NCBI GenBank assembly: GCA_963578625.1
Contig: CAUZEO010000159.1
Span: 1 to 11,525 of the forward strand
DNA from: CAUZEO01 sp963578625
GTDB taxonomy: Bacteria > Verrucomicrobiota > Kiritimatiellia > SLOV01
Length of the DNA: 11,525 bases
Reading direction: 5' to 3'
Shown here: piece after piece, positions 1-6,027 of the stretch
Position numbering within the stretch: the stretch's first letter is position 1
How the letters are laid out: the number at the start of each line of letters is the position of its first letter
Notes under the pieces: model-generated
Database searches by the model: none
Told to the model about the DNA's origin: nothing
What the model saw: the letters and a program-made list of their open reading frames with translations, nothing else
Made by a program: the position numbers and the translations under genes

Positions 1-523
1 CCTCCGAAACGCCCGGATACTCTCTCTCGAAATCAATGACGATTGGAATGCCGTTTTCACGGGCAGCGCGAGCCGCGTCCAACGAAGGTTCGGCAGCGTA
101 GTGGTCCATCAGGAGACATCCTGTTTTTGCCGGCCAGTCGCGATCAGGAAGCTCTTCCAACTCGGGAAACCGGATTTTGTCTTTGCTGTGAAAGATGGTT
201 CGTTCACCCGTTCCGCCGGTCGTGAATACGAAAGCGACGATGGGTTCAGCGCCGTCCTCCCGAATGATCATGGAGGTGTCGACACCTTCCTTCTCCAATC
301 CATCCACGACGGCGCTCGCGACTTCCGAGCGGCCCAGTTTCGTCGCCATTGATGCTTTGCCTCCCAGTCGGGATACCGCAACCAGCGCGGTGCCGATCAG
401 GCCACCGCCATGAACGGACAGACCGGTGACGGGGGCCTTGACGCCCTCCGCCGGCCAGGCTTCAACGTTCGCGACATAATCCAGCGTCGCGGTTCCGAAT
501 CCCAGTACATCAACGTTTTGCAT
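1..523 (-). CDS. PfkB-family sugar kinase, N-terminal part (cut by window edge)
   Basis: The minus-strand frame starting at the ATG complementary to 521-523 stays open to the left edge (174 codons, no stop), so the C-terminal part with the catalytic Asp lies outside the window. The start MQNVDVLGFGTATLDYVANV and the later run GGGLIGTALVAVSRLGG (residues 39-55) match the N-terminal substrate-binding region of PfkB/ribokinase enzymes, which phosphorylate sugars or nucleosides with ATP in the cytosol. The Asn usual in the family's GG...NxA motif is Gly here. Residues 155-167 (RENGIPIVIDFER) fit the central strand that leads to the lid and active site. It lies 109 bp downstream of the class II aldolase on the same strand, suggesting a kinase-aldolase pair for a hexulose or deoxy-sugar acid. 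The substrate cannot be read from this fragment. No good ribosome site is seen before the ATG. Confidence 0.85.
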   Translation of the reverse strand, partial: MQNVDVLGFGTATLDYVANVEAWPAEGVKAPVTGLSVHGGGLIGTALVAVSRLGGKASMATKLGRSEVASAVVDGLEKEGVDTSMIIREDGAEPIVAFVFTTGGTGERTIFHSKDKIRFPELEELPDRDWPAKTGCLLMDHYAAEPSLDAARAARENGIPIVIDFEREYPGVSE

Positions 524-550
524 GGTGAATCACTCTGGTGCGATGAGGCC

Positions 551-611
551 TGTTTTCTGTTTTTGTCGGGCTTGTTTGTCGCCGATCGGAAGTCTTGGCG
601 ACTTCCGCTAC
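551..611. repeat. Dispersed palindromic intergenic repeat, copy A
   Basis: This 61-bp stretch aligns without gaps to 8007-8067, with 54 of 61 bases identical by hand count; similarity stops sharply after GCTAC at 611. It holds two overlapping inverted repeats: GTCGCC (578-583) with GGCGAC (597-602), and CGGAAGT (587-593) with ACTTCCG (601-607). The two hairpins share bases, so only one can form at a time. It sits in the 109-bp gap between the aldolase and kinase genes and could affect transcript folding there. There is no T-run, so it is not a standard terminator. It resembles REP-like non-coding repeats; no coding capacity is evident. Confidence 0.75.
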
Positions 612-632
612 TTTACGGATTGAAAACAAGGC

Positions 633-1493
633 TCAAATTCCGTTTCCCTTGCCGTTTGCCTTCAGGCGGATGATCCATTGTTCAACGATGGTTTCGACTG
701 GTTTCATTGCTTCGGCCTGGGCTGCGGCGACCCATAGATTGCGGCCGGCATTCCATTGTTCAAGCAGAGATTTGCGGATGGCCCGGTCGAGCGCGCTGGC
801 GACGTTGACTTTCGCGATGCCGAGGCCGATGGCGCGGTGGATGTCGGCGTCGGGCGTGCCGGAGCCGCCGTGCAGCACGATCGGGAGTTTCACCAGTGCC
901 CGGATCTTCTCCAGGCGCGGAAAGTCAAAGTCAGGCACCTTGATGTAATTCCCGTGGGCATTCCCGAACGAAACTGCCAGGGTGTCGATCCGGGTGAGTT
1001 CCACCAGCCGTTTCGCATCCTCGGGATCAGTCATTGCGGATTCCAATCCGCCTTCCGTCGTAATATCGTCAATCTTGCCTACCGCACCGATCTCGCCCTC
1101 TACCGTAATGCCCAATGGGCGGGCCATGGCCACAACTTCCTGCAGAGCGTGCGCGTTTTCATCGAATGGGCGCTCGGAGTAATCCAGCATCACCGATGTG
1201 TATCCCGCGTCAATGCACTCTTGTACCATCTCAATCGAATCGCCATGGTCGAGGTGTATCGCTGCATGTACGTCGAATTGTTCTCCGACCCCCCGGACGG
1301 TTCCGGCGATTGCGGCGGGAGAAATGAGCGGAAACTCGCCCGGCCCATTCATCAGGATGACCGGTGAGCGCATCCGCTCGCAGGTACGGAGAACGGTTTC
1401 CACCATGTCCGCGTTCCAGACACAGAAAGAGGGCACGGCGTATCCGCGCCGGTTGGCGTCCAGAAGCAGGTCGAGCATGGGGTGTAATTTCAC
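633..1493 (-). CDS. Class II fructose-bisphosphate-type aldolase
   Basis: This 286-residue protein is the usual length for zinc-dependent class II aldolases (Fba, GatY, KbaY, IolJ types), which reversibly split ketose bisphosphates or related sugars into two trioses in the cytosol. Visible motifs in order: HLDHG at 80-84 (catalytic Asp82, zinc ligand His83), Asp104, EGEIG at 132-136, zinc ligand His180 in GNAHGNY, zinc ligand His208 in LHGGSG, and the phosphate-binding NVAS at 230-233. All key residues are intact. The start taken is GTG (1491-1493); an ATG five codons later (MLDLLLDANRRGYAVPSFCV) is equally plausible, and neither has a clear ribosome site. The downstream PfkB kinase suggests its substrate is a phosphorylated ketose made by that kinase. 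It is divergent from a decayed sugar-permease gene. The exact sugar is not determinable from sequence alone. Confidence 0.93.
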   Translation of the reverse strand: MKLHPMLDLLLDANRRGYAVPSFCVWNADMVETVLRTCERMRSPVILMNGPGEFPLISPAAIAGTVRGVGEQFDVHAAIHLDHGDSIEMVQECIDAGYTSVMLDYSERPFDENAHALQEVVAMARPLGITVEGEIGAVGKIDDITTEGGLESAMTDPEDAKRLVELTRIDTLAVSFGNAHGNYIKVPDFDFPRLEKIRALVKLPIVLHGGSGTPDADIHRAIGLGIAKVNVASALDRAIRKSLLEQWNAGRNLWVAAAQAEAMKPVETIVEQWIIRLKANGKGNGI

Positions 1494-1569
1494 CGGAAAT
1501 ACCGGGCACTGTGATTCATTGGGAGAGCCACAATCAAGTCGAAACGCGCGCGAACACGTTCTCCGACGG

Positions 1570-1598
1570 TTGGCGATGGATGCGGAATCTCCTATGAT
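1570..1598 (+). promoter_or_regulatory. Sigma70-like promoter of the decayed permease gene
   Basis: TTGGCG (1570-1575), a 17-bp spacer and TATGAT (1593-1598) form a good sigma70-type promoter. Transcription would start near 1605, only a few bases before the permease ATG at 1608, so the transcript would be almost leaderless. It is the best promoter match in the window, yet it serves a pseudogene. It lies in the 114-bp divergent region between the permease and the aldolase. Called by eye only. Confidence 0.45.
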
Positions 1599-1607
1599 GC
1601 GCTACCA

Positions 1608-2086
1608 ATGAAACCGGGAAGAGTGGATTTGTGGGCCTACGGCTTTGTCGCGCCGGCGGTTTTGATACTCGCGGTGGGACACATCTACCCGATCCTCTGG
1701 CTCATTCTTTTGAGCGGCCAGGAAACGGACGTGTTGCGGAACACCCACGCGTGGACGGGGCTGGCGAACTGCAATCGCTTTTTGACGATCCGATTTTCTG
1801 GAAGAGCGTGAAGAACACCCTGGTCTACTGCCTGTAGGTCGTTCTCGGGGTCCTGATCATTTCACTGGCGCTCGCATTCGCCTTCCAGTCCATGCGGGAC
1901 CGATCGCAGCACGCCATGCGGGCGGCGCTCTACCTGCCCGGCGTGGTCTCCGTGGTTGTGTTGGGGATGGTATGGGCCCGCATCTACGATCCGCCGTTTG
2001 GATTGATCAACCAGGCATTGGAACGTTTAGGGATCGAAGGACCGGTGTGGCTGGGGGACACCACGTGAGCGCTCCTCGCAATCAGC
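1608..2086 (+). pseudogene. ABC sugar transporter permease (MalF/UgpA type), decayed and truncated
   Basis: The start MKPGRVDLWAYGFVAPAVLI with a following hydrophobic helix is typical of MalF/UgpA-type inner-membrane permeases of sugar ABC importers. The frame then breaks in a T5 run near 1779-1783; adding one T restores NRFFDDPIFWKSVKNTL. In the restored frame there is a TAG at 1835-1837, then a clean stretch VVLGVLIISLALAFAFQSM, then LPGVVSVVVLGMVWARIYDP, a Gly-Leu-Ile-Asn motif and WLGDTT. A TGA at 2066-2068 stands where this family has Trp, and homology resumes as ALLAIS to 2086. There the reading frame meets a GTAGC-starting hairpin repeat and ends. The second half, including the EAA loop that contacts the ATPase, is missing. 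Three lesions plus truncation make a sequencing error an unlikely full explanation. Confidence 0.88.
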
Positions 2087-2110
2087 CGTAGCTTGGGCTT
2101 CCAGCCCGAG
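2087..2110. repeat. Hairpin repeat at the permease breakpoint
   Basis: After CGTAGC comes a near-perfect hairpin: CTTGGGCT (2092-2099) pairs with AGCCCGAG (2103-2110) around a TCC loop, with one G-T wobble. There is no T-run for a terminator. It begins exactly where permease homology ends. Its opening GTAGC is shared with the inverse reading of the other repeat family (551-611, 8007-8067), but the stems differ, so it is a separate family if it is dispersed at all. Only one copy is seen here. The rest of the gap to 2297 contains no gene I can support. Confidence 0.5.
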
Positions 2111-2297
2111 CAGAGCAAGGCGAGTTCATGTAATAGCGAATGGGTAGCGCAAACTCCTCTCATTCTCCCTATCATGAACAACCCTTGCTCGGGGTCGGCC
2201 GGGAAGACCAACCGATCCTTCGGCAGTAGTCGGCGCAGGGTTAAGTTTCGGGCACTGCGCGGACATTCTTGACGCCCAGCAAAAGGTCTGTCAGGCT

Positions 2298-2966
2298 ATG
2301 CAGTCTTTCATCAAAGAACAAGAAATGGGCAAAACACTAGATTTGGGGCGGCGCATCGAACTGCATTCGATGGATAAGTATTGCCACGAGATTTCCTTGG
2401 GCCTGTACCGGAAGGACGCCGGTGGAGTGCCCCGGTTGCTCGTTCACACCTATTCCTCTTCCGACGGCGCAGATGCCCGGGTGGCGTTCATCGTTGACGC
2501 GCTTCGAGTCATGCTGGGGATGAAGAACGCCGAGGGACGCAACCGGGAGATTGTATTTCCCTGCGGAACCGTTCACCTACGCGCCTTGAAGCGCGCATTT
2601 CTCGATCTCTGTAAACTCGAGACCGGCGCCGAACTGAAACCCAGGCCGCTCACCGCACACGACAAGAAGGCGGACGGCGATCTGACCGCCGTCAACGTGG
2701 GCGGCGGCGCTTATGAAATCCGGTCCGAGGATGGCAGCGACGCGGGCAACAAGCGGGCCGTGGCGGTTGCCAGGGGCTTTGCAAAAATTTGCGAAATGAC
2801 CGCGGAAGGCGATCCGGCCACCCGGATCCGGTTTTCCTGCGGATCGAGCCACGATGAATTGATCGGCATGCTGATGTTTCGCGCACAGAACGTGCGCGCT
2901 GCGATGCAGGAAGAGGAAATGGCCTCCACGAAAGGTGTCCTCGCGGCGCCAAGCCAGCAGATTTAG
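2298..2966 (+). CDS. Unrecognised protein with duplicated CGxxH motif, first gene of corrinoid operon
   Basis: This 222-residue protein is not one I recognise. It has no signal peptide or membrane helix and should be cytosolic. It appears to consist of two copies of a roughly 90-residue module: residues 84-102 contain IVFPCGTVHLRALKRAF and residues 176-194 contain RIRFSCGSSHDELIGMLMF. Both follow the pattern (hydrophobic)-x-F-x-C-G-x-x-H, 92 residues apart, each preceded by a helix-like segment (63-74 and 154-166). The paired Cys and His residues (C89/H93, C181/H185) could bind a metal or cofactor; that is inference. Its stop is 17 bp before the MtaA-like gene, so it is almost certainly co-transcribed with the methyltransferases. 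The start could be the ATG at 2298 or codon 10 at 2325; the latter has a purine-rich AAAGAACAAGAA lead. Confidence 0.75.
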   Translation: MQSFIKEQEMGKTLDLGRRIELHSMDKYCHEISLGLYRKDAGGVPRLLVHTYSSSDGADARVAFIVDALRVMLGMKNAEGRNREIVFPCGTVHLRALKRAFLDLCKLETGAELKPRPLTAHDKKADGDLTAVNVGGGAYEIRSEDGSDAGNKRAVAVARGFAKICEMTAEGDPATRIRFSCGSSHDELIGMLMFRAQNVRAAMQEEEMASTKGVLAAPSQQI

Positions 2967-2983
2967 ATTCGATAGCCTGTACA

Positions 2984-4027
2984 ATGAATAGCCCCATAAA
3001 ACCCATGACCAGCCGGCAGCGCGTCACTGCCGCTCTCCGGCGGGAGCCGGTAGACCGGACGCCGGTCTGCAACCCGACTTCGGTCGCGACGGTCGAGTTG
3101 ATGGACCTGGTGGACGCTCATTTTCCCGATGCCAACCGGGACCCGGAGAAGATGGCGAGATTGGCGGCCACCAGTTACACTGAATTGGGGTTCGACACCG
3201 TCATGCCAGTCTTCTCAATCATCCAGGAGTCGGCCGCGCTCGGCTGCAAGATTCAATGGGAAGAGAAGGATAACTGGCCTACGGTGAAAATGAGTGAGCC
3301 GGTGTGGTCGGAGCTCGACGATATTCGCATTCCCGCCAACCTGGAGACCCACCCGGATACGAAGTGCGTGCTCGACGCAATCAAGCTGTTGCGCAAGGAA
3401 CTCGGCGACGACGTGTTCATTATCGGCAAGACGATGGGACCCTGGTCTCTCGGCTACCACTGCTTCGGTGTAGAGAAGTTCCTCCTGATGTCGCTGGACG
3501 ATCCGGACATGACGATGAAGTGCCTCGAGAGAATGAAAGAGAGCACGCTCCGGTTTGGAAAGGCCCAGATCGAGGCAGGCGCCGATGCGCTGACCCTCCC
3601 CGATCATGCGACCGGGGACCTGGTGAGCGGTGAATACTACGAGCGGTTTTTGAAGGACATGCACATCGAGTTTGCCCGGGACCTGGACATTCCCATCATT
3701 CTGCACATCTGCGGAAAAACGGTCGACCGCATGGAGTATATCGCGCAGACCGGCATGGCCGCGTTTCATTTTGACTCCAAGAACGAACCTCAGGAATCGA
3801 TGGACATCGTAAACGGACGTATTTCCCTGGTGGGAAACATCAATAATCCGGAAACACTCTACTCCAAAGAACCGGATGACGTCGGCGCCGAGGTGACGAA
3901 GAACCTGGAGGCCGGGGTGCAGTTGGTCGGTCCGGAGTGCGCCATTCCCCTGCAGACATCCATAGAAAATTTGAAGGCAATTCCGAAGGCCGTCCGGGAA
4001 TTTCATGCATCCCACCCTTCCACGTAA
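2984..4027 (+). CDS. MtaA/uroporphyrinogen-decarboxylase-like corrinoid methyltransferase
   Basis: A 347-residue protein of the uroporphyrinogen decarboxylase superfamily, in the branch of cobamide methyltransferases (MtaA, MtbA, CmuA type) rather than heme synthesis. The N-terminal RQRVTAALRREPVDRTPV is the family signature. The zinc site of MtaA-type enzymes is visible: His241 and Cys243 in ILHICGKT, and Cys319 in GPECAIP, about 76 residues later as in MtaA. Such enzymes move methyl groups between a corrinoid protein and a zinc-bound thiol, or demethylate a substrate. Here it probably loads, or unloads, the corrinoid protein encoded two genes downstream. It is 24 bp upstream of the homocysteine methyltransferase gene. 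The start is the ATG at 2984; Met8 (MTSRQRV) is an alternative. No clear ribosome site precedes either. The methyl donor is unknown. Confidence 0.88.
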   Translation: MNSPIKPMTSRQRVTAALRREPVDRTPVCNPTSVATVELMDLVDAHFPDANRDPEKMARLAATSYTELGFDTVMPVFSIIQESAALGCKIQWEEKDNWPTVKMSEPVWSELDDIRIPANLETHPDTKCVLDAIKLLRKELGDDVFIIGKTMGPWSLGYHCFGVEKFLLMSLDDPDMTMKCLERMKESTLRFGKAQIEAGADALTLPDHATGDLVSGEYYERFLKDMHIEFARDLDIPIILHICGKTVDRMEYIAQTGMAAFHFDSKNEPQESMDIVNGRISLVGNINNPETLYSKEPDDVGAEVTKNLEAGVQLVGPECAIPLQTSIENLKAIPKAVREFHASHPST

Positions 4028-4051
4028 TTTCGAGTCACGGCAATTCAACTC

Positions 4052-4936
4052 ATGAGCGTTTTCCTGAAAAGAGTACAATCCGGCGAAGTGATGATTTCGG
4101 ATGGGGCCACCGGCACGTACCTGCAGGAGAACGGGCTGGAGCCGGGCGGATGCCCGGAGATTCTGAACGCGGAGAATCCGGATTTGATTCAACGGATGGC
4201 CCTCGATTATTTCGAAGCGGGTTCGGACATTGTGGCGACCAACACCTTCGGCGGCAGTCACTACATGCTGGCAAAGTACGGGTACGGAGACCGGTCCGTG
4301 GAGTTGAACCGGTTGGCTGCGGAGCACGCGCGAGCCTCGGCCCCCGAAGGCCGGTTTGTCATGGGATCGATAGGACCGACCGGCGAATTTCTGGTGCCCA
4401 GCGGCACGGCCACCGAGGACGAGATGTACGGCGCGTTCGCACAACAGGTTGAAGGTCTCGCGGCAGGGGGCGCGGATGCGGTATGCGTGGAAACGATGAG
4501 CGATCCCGCGGAGATCACGCTCGCGATCCAGGCGGCAAAGAAGGAGGCGGGGCTTCCGGCGGTAGCTACCATGACCTTCGACAAGGGTCCCCGCGGGTTC
4601 TTCACCATGTTCGGAACCACCCCGGCCAGGGCGGCCGAGCAACTCGCGGAGGCCGGCGCGGACATCGTCGGATCGAACTGCGGCCTGGCGATCGATCCCA
4701 TGATCGAGATCATCGGCGCAATGCGGGAAGCGACATCCTTGCCGATCCTGACGCACGTTAATGCGGGAATACCCAAGATTGTAAAGGGCGAGATCGTCTA
4801 TCTCGACACGCCCGACTACATGGCGGAGAAGATGAAAGCAATGGTAGATGTCGGTGCGAATATTATCGGGGGATGTTGCGGGACCGGACCCGATCACATC
4901 CGGGCTTTTGTTCAAGTATTGCGTGTAGAGGCATAA
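4052..4936 (+). CDS. Stand-alone homocysteine S-methyltransferase module
   Basis: A 294-residue TIM-barrel protein matching the homocysteine-binding module of MetH and of BHMT/MmuM enzymes, which methylate homocysteine to methionine through a zinc-bound thiolate. The opening DGATGTYLQENGL (residues 17-29) is the family start. The zinc ligands are present: Cys210 in GSNCG and Cys275-Cys276 in GGCCGTGP. TNTFGG (63-68) and MGSIGPTGE (104-112) are also typical. It lacks the folate-binding, B12-binding and AdoMet-activation domains of full-length MetH; the B12 domain is the next gene, 6 bp downstream. It therefore most likely accepts methyl groups from that corrinoid protein onto homocysteine, though another thiol or the reverse, demethylating reaction is possible. 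Cytosolic, no signal peptide. All key residues are intact. Confidence 0.9.
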   Translation: MSVFLKRVQSGEVMISDGATGTYLQENGLEPGGCPEILNAENPDLIQRMALDYFEAGSDIVATNTFGGSHYMLAKYGYGDRSVELNRLAAEHARASAPEGRFVMGSIGPTGEFLVPSGTATEDEMYGAFAQQVEGLAAGGADAVCVETMSDPAEITLAIQAAKKEAGLPAVATMTFDKGPRGFFTMFGTTPARAAEQLAEAGADIVGSNCGLAIDPMIEIIGAMREATSLPILTHVNAGIPKIVKGEIVYLDTPDYMAEKMKAMVDVGANIIGGCCGTGPDHIRAFVQVLRVEA

Positions 4937-4942
4937 TTTAAG

Positions 4943-5743
4943 ATGACGTCACCCACCGAACCAACATCGGAAACCTCCCCGCCGAAAACGGCTGAAATCT
5001 CCGACATCTCGAACCCGCTGATTCGCGATGAGATCGAGGAGTACATCGAGCGCGAGGATGAGCGACAGGAAATCATCAACCTGTACGCGCAAGCCAGGCC
5101 CTTCCTGCAGGACATGGCAGCGTCCATTATCGAAGGCGCGCACGAGACCACGGACAGCCTTACTGAAGCCGCATTGAAGGACGGCATCGATGCGCTCGAA
5201 GTCATGGACGACGGCTTGATCGCCGGCATGGCGATCGTCGGGATCAAGTTTCGCGAGAATTTCATTTTCGTTCCCGAAGTGCTCGCCTGCGCGCGGGCGA
5301 TGAAGGCCGGAATGAAACACATCGAACCGATCCTTTCGGCCTCGGGCATCGAGCCGCCCGGCAAAGTGATCATGGGTACGGTCAAGGGCGACTTGCACGA
5401 CATCGGGAAAAATCTCTGTATTATGATGCTTCGGGGCGCCGGGTTCGAGGTGATCGACCTGGGTGTCGACACATCGCCGGATGATTTTATCGATGCGGTC
5501 GAAGAGCACGGAGCGAATGTCATCGGAATGTCTGCTCTGCTTACCACCACGATGCCGAATATGGGCCGCACCATCGAGGCGTTCATTGACGCCGATCTTC
5601 GAGACGACGTGAAGTTCATGGTTGGCGGGGCGCCGGTGACGCCCGAGTTTGCGGACGACATGGGCGCCGATGCCTACGGTGATAACGCGATGGAGTGCGT
5701 GGACATCGCCAAGCGTTTCTGCGGCGTTCAAGCCAAGGGCTGA
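4943..5743 (+). CDS. Corrinoid (B12-binding) methyl carrier protein
   Basis: A 266-residue relative of MtaC, MtbC, MttC and the MetH B12 domain. Residues about 55-135 form the helical cap (ALEVMDDGLIAGMAIVGIKF, then PEVLACARAMKAGM), and residues 140-260 the Rossmann-like B12 domain. The lower-ligand motif is intact: Asp150-Leu-His152-Asp-Ile-Gly155, with His152 expected to bind cobalt. SALLTTTM (197-204) and GGAPVT (228-233) line the nucleotide tail site. It shuttles a methyl group between the MtaA-like and homocysteine methyltransferases encoded just upstream. A roughly 50-residue N-terminal extension, rich in Ser/Thr/Pro then strongly acidic and helical (RDEIEEYIEREDERQEII), is not usual in this family and may dock a partner. 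A GAGG about 15 bases before the ATG is a possible but distant ribosome site; the gap to the preceding stop is 6 bp. Confidence 0.93.
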   Translation: MTSPTEPTSETSPPKTAEISDISNPLIRDEIEEYIEREDERQEIINLYAQARPFLQDMAASIIEGAHETTDSLTEAALKDGIDALEVMDDGLIAGMAIVGIKFRENFIFVPEVLACARAMKAGMKHIEPILSASGIEPPGKVIMGTVKGDLHDIGKNLCIMMLRGAGFEVIDLGVDTSPDDFIDAVEEHGANVIGMSALLTTTMPNMGRTIEAFIDADLRDDVKFMVGGAPVTPEFADDMGADAYGDNAMECVDIAKRFCGVQAKG

Positions 5744-6001
5744 TTCCCCTCCGAACGCCACCGCCGGGCTTGCTTTGCTCTTTACGCACAAATCATACTG
5801 GAAAAACAGATCCCCGGCCCTTGCAGCCGGGAGTCTCAGGTTGTGCAGCCCCTAACGGGACTTGGAGAACAAACAGAGCCCTCGCTCCTACCGGGCGCAT
5901 TTTCCATTGTTTTCCAGTAGTGCAGAATCCATTTCACCACCGAATAAATCCGGCGGGGTCCGGAGGATTTTGTCCATTGCAAAGGATTCAGGTCCCGGTC
6001 C
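5744..6001. other. Gap between corrinoid protein and reactivase genes
   Basis: No gene is supported here. The reactivase frame is open backwards across it, but the translation is Pro/Arg-rich and unlike a domain, so it is taken as untranslated. A GC-rich hairpin, CCCGGC then CCTTGCA then GCCGGG near 5813-5832, lacks a T-run on the plus strand. On the minus strand it is followed at a distance by TTTTT, but no minus-strand gene needs it. CCCCTAACGGGACTTGG near 5848-5865 resembles a short palindromic repeat but has no second copy in the window. Confidence 0.4.
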
Positions 6002-6010
6002 TGATATGCT
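6002..6010 (+). promoter_or_regulatory. Possible extended -10 promoter of the corrinoid reactivase
   Basis: TGATATGCT fits the extended -10 form TGN-TATNNT and lies 17 bases before the ATG at 6028; no good -35 is seen at standard spacing. It would give the reactivase its own start of transcription with a leader of about ten bases. This matches its 284-bp separation from the operon. Called by eye only. Confidence 0.3.
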
Positions 6011-6027
6011 ATTGTGCCTTTTCGACC

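Noticed and set aside
2069..2297. Cobalamin riboswitch upstream of the corrinoid operon
   Set aside because: No B12-box-like sequence or matching helix order could be found; only a short GGCACTGC-like match, which is not enough.
3215..4915. A 566-codon open frame on the minus strand across the MtaA-like and homocysteine methyltransferase genes
   Set aside because: It lies antisense to two genes with intact catalytic motifs, and its translation is His/Arg-rich with no domain; it is a by-product of GC-rich codon use.
5808..5835. Intrinsic terminator after the corrinoid gene
   Set aside because: The hairpin is GC-rich but has no following T-run on the plus strand and lies about 70 bp beyond the stop codon.
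5695..6027. Upstream extension of the reactivase frame to an ATG at 5695
   Set aside because: It would overlap the corrinoid gene by 49 bp, and the added residues are Pro/Arg-rich and not domain-like; the ATG at 6028 gives a sensible start.
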